Shown here: piece by piece, positions 1-8,622 of the stretch | Layout: each line of letters starts with the position of its first letter | Numbering within the stretch: position 1 is the first letter of the stretch | Assembly: GCF_010550675.1 (NCBI RefSeq) | Contig: NZ_JAAGOA010000013.1 | Coordinates: 62,001 to 126,000, forward strand | From: Phytoactinopolyspora halotolerans | Lineage (GTDB): Bacteria > Actinomycetota > Actinomycetes > Jiangellales > Jiangellaceae | Length of the DNA stretch: 64,000 bases | Reading direction: 5' to 3' | Program-made: the position numbers and the translations under genes | Notes under the pieces: generated by a model | What the model was told of the DNA's origin: nothing | The model's input: only the letters and a program-made list of their open reading frames with translations | The model's database searches: none

Positions 1-42
1 GCCAGGATGGCCCTCGGCAACGTCGTGAACCTGCACACATGA
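1..42 (+). CDS. possible C-terminal end of an upstream gene (partial)
   Basis: Frame 1 is open from the window edge to a TGA at 40-42 and would encode the last 13 residues of a protein ending in NVVNLHT. The fragment is too short to assign and may be chance. The 144 bases that follow, up to the permease start, show no clear promoter; only the Shine-Dalgarno sequence just before the permease is recognisable. Confidence 0.25.
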   Translation, partial: ARMALGNVVNLHT

Positions 43-186
43 CCGAGCCGGCGCGATCGAGTACCGTCACGCAGAAGCTCCACCGGCGGGGCGATCAGGT
101 GAGGCGGGCACGCGAGACAGGCAAGCTGGACGGCAGGACGCGCCGGCACTCCCGGGCGGCGCGCGATCCGAGTCAGGAGGCGCTTG

Positions 187-1644
187 ATGAGCTCCCCGGT
201 CAGACCGGTAGACCTGAACTACGGTCTCGACGACGTACCGCGACCGCTGGCCAGCCTCGGCCTGGGCGTGCAACACGTGCTCACCATGTTCGGCGCCACC
301 GTCGCCGTCCCGCTCATTCTCGGTCCGGCGATGGATATGCCGCCGGACGATCTGGCCATCCTGGTCAGCTCGGTGATGATCTGCTCCGGGATCGCCACCT
401 TCATCCAGGTCCGCTTCGGCACCCGGCTGCCCATCATCCAAGGCGTCTCGTTCGCGTTCCTCGGACCGTTCTTCGCGATCATCGCCGCCACCGCCGCGCA
501 GGGCGGCGACGTCACCATGCAGTACATCGCCGGTGCCATCATCGCCGGTGCCGTGCTGGAGATCGTCCTCGGCTACACCGGGCTCTTCGGCAAGCTGCGA
601 CGATACATCACCCCGGTGGTGATCGGACCGGTCATCGCGCTGATCGGGCTGGCCCTGTTCGAATCCGGCGCACCGATGGCCGGCGGTAACTGGTGGTTCG
701 GCGCGCTGACCATCGTCGCCGCGCTCGGTTTCGTGCTGATCGTCGCGCCGCGATCCAGGTTCTTCTCGCTGTTCCCCATCCTGCTGGCCGTGCTCGTTGC
801 GTACGTCGTCGCCTGGTTCTGCAGCGCCGTCGGGATCCTGAGCGAGGACAATCCCGCATACATCAGCTTCGACGCGGTCGGCGACGCCCCGTGGATCCGC
901 AACCTGGTGATCGAGGACGGCGGCATCTTCCTGCCGTGGGGATGGCCGCAGTTCACGGCCGGATTCATCCTCGCCACTCTCGCCGGCTACCTCGCATCCA
1001 TGATCGAGTCCTACGGCGACTACCACGTGATCTCACGGTCCGTGGGCCGGGGCGATCCGAGCGAGAAGCAGATCAGCCGCGGCATCGGCGCCGAGGGGGC
1101 CGGCTGCCTCGTCACCGGCTTCTTCGGCGGTTTCGCCTCGACCAGCTACACCGAGAACGTCGGCCTGGTCGCGATGACCAAGGTCGCCAGCCGACGCGTG
1201 GTCTACATCGCTGCCGGCCTGCTGATCCTGCTCGGTCTGATCGCCAAGGTGGGGGCTGTCGTCGCGACGATCCCGGGGCCGATCGTCGGCGGCCTGTACT
1301 GCACCCTGTTCGGCCTGATCGCCTCGATCGGCATATCCAACCTGATGCGCGCCGACATGCACAGCCAGCGCAACCTACTGATCGTCGGGTTCATCCTGTT
1401 CATGGGGCTGTCCGTACCCGCCTACTTCGAGAACGTCACCATCGAGATCTCCTGGGCGGAATGGTTGGGCGATGCCATCACCACCGTCGGCAGCACCGGC
1501 ATGGCGGTTGCGGCCATCCTCGGATTGATCCTGGACAACCTGGTGCCCGGCACACCCGAGGAACGCGGATTGACTCATCTGGACGAGACCCGCGGGCCGG
1601 TCGGTGAGGTCGAGGTGCACGACGGCGACGACGAGCAGAGCTAG
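187..1644 (+). CDS. NCS2 family nucleobase:proton symporter, uracil type
   Basis: Polytopic inner-membrane permease of 485 residues, probably importing uracil (or xanthine) with protons. The family motif QGVSFAFLGPF lies near residue 82. The NAT signature appears as ENVGLVAMTK near residue 325; Glu at its first position is the form seen in UraA-type uracil carriers, while xanthine carriers usually have Gln. About a dozen hydrophobic segments cover residues 20-455, followed by an acidic hydrophilic tail. I chose the ATG at 187 rather than the in-frame TTG at 184 because AGGAGG at 175-180 is then 6 nt upstream. The gene converges on the membrane protein at 1663, only 18 bp away. The substrate is an inference from the motif. 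Confidence 0.88.
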   Translation: MSSPVRPVDLNYGLDDVPRPLASLGLGVQHVLTMFGATVAVPLILGPAMDMPPDDLAILVSSVMICSGIATFIQVRFGTRLPIIQGVSFAFLGPFFAIIAATAAQGGDVTMQYIAGAIIAGAVLEIVLGYTGLFGKLRRYITPVVIGPVIALIGLALFESGAPMAGGNWWFGALTIVAALGFVLIVAPRSRFFSLFPILLAVLVAYVVAWFCSAVGILSEDNPAYISFDAVGDAPWIRNLVIEDGGIFLPWGWPQFTAGFILATLAGYLASMIESYGDYHVISRSVGRGDPSEKQISRGIGAEGAGCLVTGFFGGFASTSYTENVGLVAMTKVASRRVVYIAAGLLILLGLIAKVGAVVATIPGPIVGGLYCTLFGLIASIGISNLMRADMHSQRNLLIVGFILFMGLSVPAYFENVTIEISWAEWLGDAITTVGSTGMAVAAILGLILDNLVPGTPEERGLTHLDETRGPVGEVEVHDGDDEQS

Positions 1645-1662
1645 CTCGCCCGGCTGACGACG

Positions 1663-2862
1663 TCACCCGGCTCCGTTGCTCTTGCGCATATCGCGTCGTT
1701 CGCGCTCCCGGTAACTGAACGCGGCCTCACGGATCGACTCCTCGCTTTCGAAGCCGGAGCCGATCGCCCCAGCGACCGTCGCGGCGGCGGTCACCAGCAT
1801 GGTCACCACGACGTAGTCGAGGAGACCGGGATCCGCGCCGACGTACTCGCCGAGCACGCTTCCGGTCAGCACCACGGCCGCGGCAGCGAGATTGACCAGG
1901 AACAACGCGACATACATGCAGCCCACGCCGATCGTGAGCGTCACCAGAGTCGAGACGTTGAACAGCGCCGTCTCCCACTGCTCATGCGGCGCATCGCTGC
2001 CCTCCCACAGCCGGTGGTACACGATCAACCACACAACCATGATCCCGACCGATCCGGATACCGCTGCCAGCAGCCGGAACGGTCCCATCGAGCTGGCCAG
2101 CTGCCAGGTGACCGTGTTGATCATGTAGAACGCGCTGAACGCGAACGCACCGACCAGCGGCCCGGTCAGCCCGAGGACGAGCCGCCACGGCCGATTGTTG
2201 CGCACCATGCCGATCAGCAGTCGCAAGCCTCCACGTGACGCGACGATACGCGCGTCGATCTCCGCAGGCTCCGGCGTTATCCGCCGGAACCGGCTCGTCA
2301 GCCCCGGACCGCGTCGGCGAGCAGTGCCCTCAGGCGGGACGGTGCGCACCTCGGGATCACAGATCTCCGCGATGAGCCGCACCAACACCCGACGAACCCG
2401 GCGGCGTAATGCCATGCCGCCGAATGCCGGCAGCGAGACGACGATGATCCTGCGCCGGTGGCTTACGTCCGCGACGATGGGCTGTTTCCCCGCGCGCAGA
2501 ACGAGATCGGTGACGCACACCACCAGGTCCCAGCCGTGTGTGCGCATGCGCTGCTCGGCAAGAGTCGTCATCGCCGTGTTCCGGGCGTCACTCAACGGCA
2601 GCCGCTCGGTGATCAGCTGCACGTCCCACGGTCCGCGCCGTACGTGTTCGGCCAGCTCTGACGGTAGGTCGGTGGCAAGCTGCCGGGCCAGCTCAACCGG
2701 TGCGGCAACCGGGTCCGAGATCAAGCCGATCTTGACCGGCCCCGAACGGTGGTGGGCGTCGTCAGAGTCGCCGATATCGTCAGCGTCGATATCGTCAGCG
2801 CCGTCGATGCTGTCAGCGTCGTCGGCGGCGTCGGCATTCCAGCCATTCCCACGTGGGCCCAC
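1663..2862 (-). CDS. conserved membrane protein of unknown function
   Basis: 399 residues as read from a GTG at 2862. The first 42 residues are very acidic and repetitive (DDIDADDIGDSDD), encoded by short GTCAGCGTCGATATC-like repeats. A soluble part follows (KIGLISDPVAAPVELARQL, then WDLVVCVTDLVLR and RRIIVVSLPAFGG) and resembles a small alpha/beta domain. From about residue 215 there are four to five hydrophobic segments, then a charged cytoplasmic tail (SYRERERRDMRKSN). No catalytic motif is recognised. The start is uncertain: no Shine-Dalgarno sequence precedes 2862 and the acidic leader could be an over-extension, although no in-frame ATG or GTG lies close after it. It stands alone between the permease and def. 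Confidence 0.6.
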   Translation of the reverse strand: MGPRGNGWNADAADDADSIDGADDIDADDIGDSDDAHHRSGPVKIGLISDPVAAPVELARQLATDLPSELAEHVRRGPWDVQLITERLPLSDARNTAMTTLAEQRMRTHGWDLVVCVTDLVLRAGKQPIVADVSHRRRIIVVSLPAFGGMALRRRVRRVLVRLIAEICDPEVRTVPPEGTARRRGPGLTSRFRRITPEPAEIDARIVASRGGLRLLIGMVRNNRPWRLVLGLTGPLVGAFAFSAFYMINTVTWQLASSMGPFRLLAAVSGSVGIMVVWLIVYHRLWEGSDAPHEQWETALFNVSTLVTLTIGVGCMYVALFLVNLAAAAVVLTGSVLGEYVGADPGLLDYVVVTMLVTAAATVAGAIGSGFESEESIREAAFSYRERERRDMRKSNGAG

Positions 2863-3029
2863 GCTGTGTCGGGCTACCCACGTCGTCGGCGCGCTAACCG
2901 GTCACGGCACGCGCGAACGGCCCAGGCGAGCTGGAAGGCGTTCCGGCCGGGGTTCTGTCGTAGGGCTCGGGCAGAGGCACGTGCAGGGTCCTCTGGACCG
3001 CGGGCTACGGCCCACGCGCGAGCCGATGG

Positions 3030-3575
3030 TCAGGTCGCGCGACCGAACATGGCGTGCGGGGAGACCTTCACCTCCGGTGGCTCCTCCCCCGCCCACTGAG
3101 CCTCCCGGATCGCCTTCATGGCGGCCTTGCGGCTCTCTCGGTCCAGCCGATCGACGAACAGAATGCCGTCGAGGTGGTCGGTCTCGTGCTGGATCGCCCG
3201 GGCGAGCAGTTCCGTGCCCTCGATGGTCACCGGGTCGCCGTACTCGTTGAATCCCTTCGCGACGACACCGAACGCACGCCGACAGTCGAACTCCAGCCCG
3301 GGGATCGACAGGCACCCCTCGGGTCCGAACTGCTCCTCCTCGGACAGCTCCAGGTCCGGGTTGATCAGATGCCCGACGACGCCGTCGACGTCGTAAGTGA
3401 ACACCCGCAGCGACACCCCCAGCTGAGGTGCCGCCAAGCCCGCTCCGCCCGCGTCGAGCATGGTCTCGGTCAGGTCCTTGACTAGGCCACGCAGCTCCTT
3501 GTCGAACGTGACGACCGGTTCAGCCTTGGTACGCAGGACCGGGTCGCCGAACAGCCGGATCGGCCGTACCGACAT
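3030..3575 (-). CDS. def: peptide deformylase
   Basis: Metalloenzyme that removes the N-formyl group from new polypeptides. The 181 residues show the three family motifs in order: GGAGLAAPQLG (motif 1, about residue 43), EGCLSIPG (motif 2, with the metal-binding Cys, about residue 87) and QHETDHLDG (motif 3, HExxH-type with Asp extension, about residue 130). Length and order are normal for a type I/III actinobacterial enzyme. The start codon overlaps the stop of the HAD gene at 3575 by one base, so translation of the two is probably coupled. Adjacency to the suf operon may be transcriptional only. Confidence 0.95.
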   Translation of the reverse strand: MSVRPIRLFGDPVLRTKAEPVVTFDKELRGLVKDLTETMLDAGGAGLAAPQLGVSLRVFTYDVDGVVGHLINPDLELSEEEQFGPEGCLSIPGLEFDCRRAFGVVAKGFNEYGDPVTIEGTELLARAIQHETDHLDGILFVDRLDRESRKAAMKAIREAQWAGEEPPEVKVSPHAMFGRAT

Positions 3576-4330
3576 CAGTACCTTCCTTCATGCTCTGCCT
3601 CGTCGATCATGGACAGCTCCGCCCGCAGCGCGTCGGGGTCGGTGAAGCGCAGGGCGGTCATGCCCAGACCACGGGCGGCGTCGACGTTGGGCGGGTTGTC
3701 ATCGATGTACACCGCCGACGACGGCTCGATCCCGTACCGCTCGAACAGCACCTGGAAGATCCGCGTATCCGGCTTCACCAGCCGTTCCCGGCCCGAAACC
3801 ACGATCCCTTCGAACCAGGACATCCACTCGAAGCGCGGATAGGTCAAGTCGAACTTCTCCGCCGACCAGTTGGTCAGCGCGTACAGCCGGCTACCGCGGT
3901 CGCGCAGCTCGCGCAGGATGTCGACCGTGCCCTCGATCGCGCCGCCGATCATCTCCTCCCAGCGGGCGTCGTACGCCGCGATCAGTTCGGCGTGCTCCGG
4001 ATATTGAGCGGTCAGCTTCTCGACCGCCTCCGACCACGGACGGCCACGATCCTGCTCCAGGTTCCACGCAGATGTGGTGACTTCGGCAAGGAACCGCTCC
4101 ACCTCGGCGTCGGACGGCAACAGCTGCCGGTAGAGGTAGCGCGGGTTCCAGTCGACGAGCACGCCACCGAGGTCGAAGACGACTATGTCGCTACGCCGAC
4201 CACTCCACTCGCTCGTCACGTCGCCGCTCGTGTTGTCTCGTCGCGCTCCGCTCCTCGCGCGCTCCGCGGCCGACTCCGCTCGTCCCTCGCTATGCCGACC
4301 ACTCCACTCGCTCGTCACGTCGCCGCTCAA
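3575..4330 (-). CDS. HAD-superfamily hydrolase (class IA/YihX-like) with duplicated N-terminus
   Basis: Probable phosphatase of the haloacid dehalogenase superfamily. Motif I is FDLGGVLVDW (nucleophile Asp, with Gly at the usual second-Asp position as in YihX-like proteins), motif II ALTNWS, motif III Lys in LVKPD, and motif IV VYIDDNP. The substrate is unknown. Read from the ATG at 4330, which overlaps the sufT stop as ATGA, the protein has 251 residues. Residues 2-12 (SGDVTSEWSGR) recur at 35-45 because of a 42-bp DNA duplication with a 99-bp period. A GTG in the second copy (4219) would give 214 residues, nearer the family norm, so that start, or the equivalent GTG at 4318, may be the original one. 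It is the last-but-one gene of the suf-def run. Confidence 0.85.
   Translation of the reverse strand: MSGDVTSEWSGRHSEGRAESAAERARSGARRDNTSGDVTSEWSGRRSDIVVFDLGGVLVDWNPRYLYRQLLPSDAEVERFLAEVTTSAWNLEQDRGRPWSEAVEKLTAQYPEHAELIAAYDARWEEMIGGAIEGTVDILRELRDRGSRLYALTNWSAEKFDLTYPRFEWMSWFEGIVVSGRERLVKPDTRIFQVLFERYGIEPSSAVYIDDNPPNVDAARGLGMTALRFTDPDALRAELSMIDEAEHEGRY
4188..4328. repeat. 42-bp direct repeat (99-bp period) spanning the HAD gene starts
   Basis: Positions 4188-4229 and 4287-4328 are identical except for one base. On the minus strand each copy carries GTGACGAGCGAGTGGAGTGG. The period is a multiple of three, so the duplication adds 33 in-frame codons. The 57 bp between the copies are also rich in degenerate GAGCGGAG pieces. 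A relative of the same motif lies at the pgi start (31404-31446). Confidence 0.85.
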
Positions 4331-4644
4331 ACGTTGAAGCCAAGCGCGCGCAGCTGTTCGCGTCCCTCATCGGTGATCTTCTCCGGACCCCACGGGGGCA
4401 TCCAGACCCAGTTGATCTTCAGACCGCTGACCAGCCCATCGGTGGCGGCTGTCGCCTGCTCCTCGATGACGTCGGTCAGCGGGCAGGCTGCGCTGGTCAG
4501 CGTCATGTCCACGGTCGCGACGCCGTCGTCGTCGACGGACACTCCGTAGATCAGGCCGAGGTCGACGACGTTGATCCCCAGCTCGGGGTCGACGACGTCG
4601 CGCAGCGCCTCCTTCAGATCCTCAATGTCGACAGTGGTCGTCAT
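4327..4644 (-). CDS. sufT: SufT, MIP18-family (DUF59) Fe-S assembly factor
   Basis: Small cytosolic protein of 105 residues that helps deliver or mature Fe-S clusters. The MIP18/PaaD core is visible: LRDVVDPELGINVVDLGLIYGV (residues about 13-34, quoted here only as its hallmark DPELG and VDLGL) and the conserved Cys in TSAACPLTD. It is separated by 3 bp from sufU and overlaps the next gene as ATGA, so it is clearly in the suf transcript. This is the usual actinobacterial position at the 3' end of the suf operon. The biochemical role in this organism is inferred from the family. Confidence 0.92.
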   Translation of the reverse strand: MTTTVDIEDLKEALRDVVDPELGINVVDLGLIYGVSVDDDGVATVDMTLTSAACPLTDVIEEQATAATDGLVSGLKINWVWMPPWGPEKITDEGREQLRALGFNV

Positions 4645-4647
4645 AGC

Positions 4648-5091
4648 TCATTTCTCCTCACCGGACAGCGCACGCGCGGCCGCGTCCTTGAACGCCATCC
4701 AGGACAACAACGCACACTTCACCCTAGCCGGGTAACGTGCCACACCGGCGAACGCAATGCCGTCGCCGAGCACGTCCTCATCCGGCTCTACCTGGCCCTT
4801 GCCCTGCATCAACTGCGTGAAAGCAGCCTCCGTGGCGAAAGCCTCGTCCAGCGACTCACCGGTCAGCAGCTCGTGCAGCACGCTGGCCGATGCCTGACTG
4901 ATGGAGCAGCCCTGGCCGTCGTAGGAGACGTCCGCCACCTTCTCGCCGTCGAGCGAAACCCGGACCGTGATCTCGTCGCCACATGTCGGGTTGACGTGAT
5001 GCGATTCGGCGTCGAACGGCTCCCGCAACCCGCGTCCGTGCGGGTTCTTGTAGTGGTCCAGGATGATCTCCTGGTACAGGGACTCGCTCAC
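4648..5091 (-). CDS. sufU: SufU, zinc-dependent sulfurtransferase partner of SufS
   Basis: 147-residue IscU-fold protein. In Gram-positive bacteria SufU accepts persulfide sulfur from SufS and passes it to SufBCD. The three conserved Cys are seen in NPTCGDE (about residue 37), GQGCSIS (about 61) and VKCALLSW (about 128), with Asp in the first motif completing the zinc site. The SufU-specific insertion between the second and third Cys is present. Its ATG overlaps the sufS stop (ATGA), so the pair is translationally coupled, in keeping with a one-to-one partnership. No sufE is present in the window. Confidence 0.95.
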   Translation of the reverse strand: MSESLYQEIILDHYKNPHGRGLREPFDAESHHVNPTCGDEITVRVSLDGEKVADVSYDGQGCSISQASASVLHELLTGESLDEAFATEAAFTQLMQGKGQVEPDEDVLGDGIAFAGVARYPARVKCALLSWMAFKDAAARALSGEEK

Positions 5092-6356
5092 CCGAAGAAC
5101 CTCTTCACCTGCTCGATGCCGTCCACCATCGCGTCGATCTCGGCGGTGGTGGTGTACAGGTAGAACGACGCTCGCGTGGTCGCAGGTATTCCGAACCGTA
5201 CACAGATCGGACGGGCACAGTGGTGTCCGACCCGGACCGCCACGCCCTGTTCGTCCAGCAGCTGACCGACGTCGTGCGGGTGCACACCGTCGACGGTGAA
5301 CGAGATCGTCCCGCCGCGCTCGACCGTGCTGTCCGGCCCGACGATCGTCACGCCCTCGACGTGCCGTAGCCGATCCAGCGCGTACGCCGTGATGACCTGT
5401 TCGTGCTGGTGAATCGTGTCCATCCCGATGCCGGTCAGGTAATCGACCGCGGCGCCCAAACCGATGGCCTGCGCGATCGGCGGAGTGCCGGCCTCAAACT
5501 TGTGCGGCACCGGCGCGAACGTCGAGCCCTCCATCGCGACCGTCTCGATCATCTCGCCACCACCCAGGAACGGCGGCAGCGCGGCGAGCACCTCGGACCG
5601 ACCCCACAACACGCCGATTCCGGTGGGACCGCACATCTTGTGCCCGGTGAAAGCGAGCAGGTCGGCACCGAGCGTGGAGACGTCCACCGGCATGTGCGGC
5701 ACCGCCTGCGCCGCGTCGACCAGTACGAGCGCGCCCACCTTGCGCGCCTGCTCCACCACGGTCTGGATCGGGTTGACGGTGCCGAGCAGATTGGACTGGT
5801 AGGTCAGCGAGACGATCTTGGTGCGTGGGTTGACCAGCTCTTCCAGTGCCGTCAGGTCGAGCCGGCCGTCCTCGGTGATGCCGAACCAGCGCAGCGTCGC
5901 GCCGGTGCGCTGGGCGACGAGCTGCCACGGCACGATGTTGGAGTGGTGCTCCATCTCGGTGATGACGATCTCGTCGCCGGGGCCGAGCCGGTAACGCGGG
6001 TCTTCTGCCAACCCGCTGGCCAGCGTGTTCGCCACCAGGTTGAGCGCCTCGGAGGCGTTCTTGGCGAACACCACCTCGTCCCGGCTGGGCGAGCCGATGA
6101 ACGCCGCGATCTTGTCCCGAGCGCCTTCGTAGGCCGCTGTCGACTCCTCACCGAGCTGGTGCACGGCGCGGGCCACGTTGGCGTTGTGCCGTTCGTAGTG
6201 CTCGGTCAGCGCCTCCAGAACCGGACGGGGTTTCTGCGAGGTGTTGGCCGAGTCGAGATACGTCAGCGGCCGGTCACCGGCCAGCCTGCGCTCGAGGATC
6301 GGGAAGTCCTTGCGGATCCGATCCACGTCGAGCGGGCTGGCTGCCTGGTGCGCCAC
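5088..6356 (-). CDS. sufS: SufS, group II cysteine desulfurase
   Basis: PLP enzyme that takes sulfur from L-cysteine as an enzyme persulfide for cluster assembly. The PLP lysine is in AFTGHKMCGPTGIGVLWG (about residue 227) and the active-site Cys is in RVGHHCARPICVRFG (about 365). The His of EMEHHSNIVPWQ stacks on PLP. I set the start at the GTG 6356 (422 residues, VAHQAASPLDVDRIRKDFP), because AGGAGGG lies 5 nt upstream. A longer in-frame start at 6398 would fall inside the hairpin at 6383-6436 and has no ribosome site. The gene overlaps sufU. Confidence 0.95.
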   Translation of the reverse strand: MAHQAASPLDVDRIRKDFPILERRLAGDRPLTYLDSANTSQKPRPVLEALTEHYERHNANVARAVHQLGEESTAAYEGARDKIAAFIGSPSRDEVVFAKNASEALNLVANTLASGLAEDPRYRLGPGDEIVITEMEHHSNIVPWQLVAQRTGATLRWFGITEDGRLDLTALEELVNPRTKIVSLTYQSNLLGTVNPIQTVVEQARKVGALVLVDAAQAVPHMPVDVSTLGADLLAFTGHKMCGPTGIGVLWGRSEVLAALPPFLGGGEMIETVAMEGSTFAPVPHKFEAGTPPIAQAIGLGAAVDYLTGIGMDTIHQHEQVITAYALDRLRHVEGVTIVGPDSTVERGGTISFTVDGVHPHDVGQLLDEQGVAVRVGHHCARPICVRFGIPATTRASFYLYTTTAEIDAMVDGIEQVKRFFG

Positions 6357-6382
6357 GTCTGCCCTCCTGTCGTCGCACCACC

Positions 6383-6436
6383 AGGTTTTCTCGTGCACTA
6401 CCAGGTCGGCAACCCTGGTACGGCCCGAGAAAACCT
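6383..6436. promoter_or_regulatory. nested inverted repeat between sufC and sufS
   Basis: The outer arms AGGTTTTCTCG (6383-6393) and CGAGAAAACCT (6426-6436) are perfectly complementary over 11 bp. The inner arms TACCAGG (6399-6405) and CCTGGTA (6414-6420) are complementary over 7 bp. Symmetric 5-nt internal loops separate the two stems. In the leftward suf transcript this would fold 15-20 nt upstream of the sufS ribosome site. No U-run follows, so it is not a standard terminator; RNA processing, partial attenuation or control of sufS translation is possible. Confidence 0.7.
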
Positions 6437-6468
6437 ACTTCACATGATCATTTAGGGCTCGGCCGGGG

Positions 6469-7233
6469 TTAGACGGCGGCGCCTTCGCCGACGTAGTCGG
6501 CGTAGCCGTGCTCTTCCAGCTTCTCGGCCAGCTCCGGGCCACCTTCCTCGGCGACCTTGCCGCCGACGAAGACGTGCACGAAGTCCGGCTTGATGTAGCG
6601 CAGGATCCGGGTGTAGTGCGTGATCAGCAGCACACCCTTGTCCCCGCCGGAGGAGAACCGGTTCACCCCGTCGGAGACGATCCGCAGCGCGTCGATGTCC
6701 AGACCGGAGTCGGTCTCGTCGAGCACGGCGAACGTCGGGTTCAGCAGCTCCAGCTGCAGGATCTCGTGCCGCTTCTTCTCACCGCCGGAGAAGCCGGTGT
6801 TCAGGTCACGCTCGGAGAACTCCGGGTCGATGCGCAGGTTGTCCATCGCCGTCTTAACGTCCTTGACCCACGTCCGCAGCTTCGGCGCCTCGCCGTCGAT
6901 CGCGGTCTTCGCGCTGCGCAGGAAGTTGGAGACGGAGACGCCCGGCACCTCCACCGGGTACTGCATCGCCAGGAACATCCCGGCGCGCGCCCGCTCGTCC
7001 GGGGTCATCTCCAGCAGGTCCTCGCCGTCGAGGGTGAGCGACCCGGAAGTCACCGTGTACTTCGGGTGTCCGGCGAGCGCGTACGCCAGCGTGGACTTGC
7101 CGGAGCCGTTCGGCCCCATGATGGCGTGCGTCTGACCGCTGTTCACGGTCAGGTTCACGCCGTGCAGGATCTGCACCGGACCGTTCTCCGTCTCGACGGA
7201 GACGTGCAGGTCGCGGATCTCGAGAGTGCTCAT
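6469..7233 (-). CDS. sufC: SufC, ABC-type ATPase of the SufBCD scaffold
   Basis: 254-residue cytosolic ATPase that powers the SufBCD Fe-S scaffold. Walker A is GPNGSGKST (about residue 40), the signature FSGGEKKRHEI (about 148) and Walker B FAVLDETDSGLD (about 168). The YPVEVPGVSVSNFLR segment is the SufC-type Q-loop region that contacts SufB/SufD. The length is normal. It lies 54 bp after sufD and is followed by about 110 bp containing the nested hairpin before sufS. Confidence 0.97.
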   Translation of the reverse strand: MSTLEIRDLHVSVETENGPVQILHGVNLTVNSGQTHAIMGPNGSGKSTLAYALAGHPKYTVTSGSLTLDGEDLLEMTPDERARAGMFLAMQYPVEVPGVSVSNFLRSAKTAIDGEAPKLRTWVKDVKTAMDNLRIDPEFSERDLNTGFSGGEKKRHEILQLELLNPTFAVLDETDSGLDIDALRIVSDGVNRFSSGGDKGVLLITHYTRILRYIKPDFVHVFVGGKVAEEGGPELAEKLEEHGYADYVGEGAAV

Positions 7234-7287
7234 CGGTGGTCTATTCCTCGTCTCGTCCTCGTGAAGTCTTTGTTTGGAGTCTGTCCG

Positions 7288-8505
7288 TCACGCGTCGCCG
7301 GCGGCTTCCGCGGCGAGCTCTTCGGCCACCGCGAGCTCGCGCTCGACCGTCGTCATCAGCCGGTCCTTGATCTCCGGGACGCCGATCCGGTTGATCAGCG
7401 ACGCGAAGAAGCCGCGGACCACCAGCTTGCGCGCCAGGTCCTCGGGAATACCGCGGGCCCGCAGGTAGAAGAGCTGCTCGTCATCGAACCGCCCGGTGGC
7501 ACTGGCGTGTCCCGCGCCCTCGATCTCACCGGTCTCGATCTCCAGGTTCGGCACGGAGTCGGCACGTGCACCGTCGGTGAGTACCAGGTTCCGGTTGAGC
7601 TCGTAGGTGTTGATCCCGGTGGCTTCCTTGCGGATGAGGACATCGCCTACCCACACCGCGTGGGCGCTCTTGCCCTGCAGCGCACCCTTGTACTCGACGT
7701 CGCTCTTCGCGTTCGGGGTGTTGTGGTCGACGACCAGCCGGTTCTCGATGAACTGACCGGCGTCGGCGTAGTACAGGCCGAGAAGCGTCGCGTCGCCTCC
7801 TGGACCGGCGTAGTTCAGCGTCGTGCCGTTGCGGACCAGGTCACCGCCGAAGGTGATCACGGCGTGTTTGACCGTGGCGTCCCGGCCGACGTGCACATGG
7901 TGGTGCGCCAGGTGCACCGCGTCGTCGGCCCAGTCCTGCACGGCGACGACCGTCAACTCCGCGCCGTCCTCGGCCACGACCTCCACGTTCTCCACGAACG
8001 ACGACGAGCCGTCGTACTCGATCACCACCACCGACTTACTGTGCCGGCCGGCGGTGATCACCAGGTGTCCGGCCGCACCCCGATCCGCCGACGTCCCGGT
8101 GAGCCGAATCACCGAAGGCCGCTCGATGATCTCGTCGCGTGGGATGTCCACGGTGAACGTCTTCTCCGCCGCCGCCCACGCCCGCGCGCTCGGCCGGTCC
8201 ACCGGCACGTACGTGGAGCTCCCCTTGCGGGAGTCGTCCGCGCCGACCGAGGTCGCGGTGACCCGCGGATCCACGTCGACGGCCACGGTGTAGTCGCTGC
8301 CGTCCAACGCGGCGTCATCGTGCAGGCCGCGTAGGCGACTCATCGGGACGAACCGCCACTCCTCCTCGCGGCCGTGCGGAACGGAATGGTCGGCCACGTC
8401 GAACGACGCGAACCGATCAAGCGCGCCCTTGACACTCTTGGTGCCGGCGCCGTGTGAGTGGGCGGCCAAGCCGTGCTGGGCCGGCGTCTCGGTGGCGGTG
8501 CTCAT
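7288..8505 (-). CDS. sufD: SufD, Fe-S cluster scaffold subunit
   Basis: 405-residue beta-helix protein forming the SufBC2D scaffold with SufB and SufC. Recognised by the EEWRFVPMSRLRGL segment near residue 50 and by the C-terminal core (NAKSDVEYKGAL, then AHAVWVGDVLIR, GARADSVPNLEIE and ATGRFDDEQLFYLRARGIP), including the conserved His of GAGHAS. The end of the shared core, FYLRARGIPEDLARKLVVRGF, is paralogous to SufB. It lies about 117 bp after sufB in the same transcript. The ATG at 8505 gives a normal SufD length. Confidence 0.95.
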   Translation of the reverse strand: MSTATETPAQHGLAAHSHGAGTKSVKGALDRFASFDVADHSVPHGREEEWRFVPMSRLRGLHDDAALDGSDYTVAVDVDPRVTATSVGADDSRKGSSTYVPVDRPSARAWAAAEKTFTVDIPRDEIIERPSVIRLTGTSADRGAAGHLVITAGRHSKSVVVIEYDGSSSFVENVEVVAEDGAELTVVAVQDWADDAVHLAHHHVHVGRDATVKHAVITFGGDLVRNGTTLNYAGPGGDATLLGLYYADAGQFIENRLVVDHNTPNAKSDVEYKGALQGKSAHAVWVGDVLIRKEATGINTYELNRNLVLTDGARADSVPNLEIETGEIEGAGHASATGRFDDEQLFYLRARGIPEDLARKLVVRGFFASLINRIGVPEIKDRLMTTVERELAVAEELAAEAAGDA

Positions 8506-8622
8506 CTGCTCCTGATCCTGTCGGTCATATCCTTGCGCCTGCGACCCTGCGCCTGCACTCAGCGCTCTCGGCAGGCGGTGGTCATGTCTCGTCGTCGGTC
8601 GTCGGAACTCGTGCCGGCCGGG

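Noticed and set aside
4230-4330. Extra N-terminal domain of the HAD protein
   Set aside because: The 33 added residues derive from a DNA duplication of a start-site motif and show no folded-domain character.
6357-6468. Intrinsic terminator or riboswitch between sufC and sufS
   Set aside because: The stem lacks a following U-run and no known riboswitch consensus was recognised. It is kept only as a structural element of unknown role.
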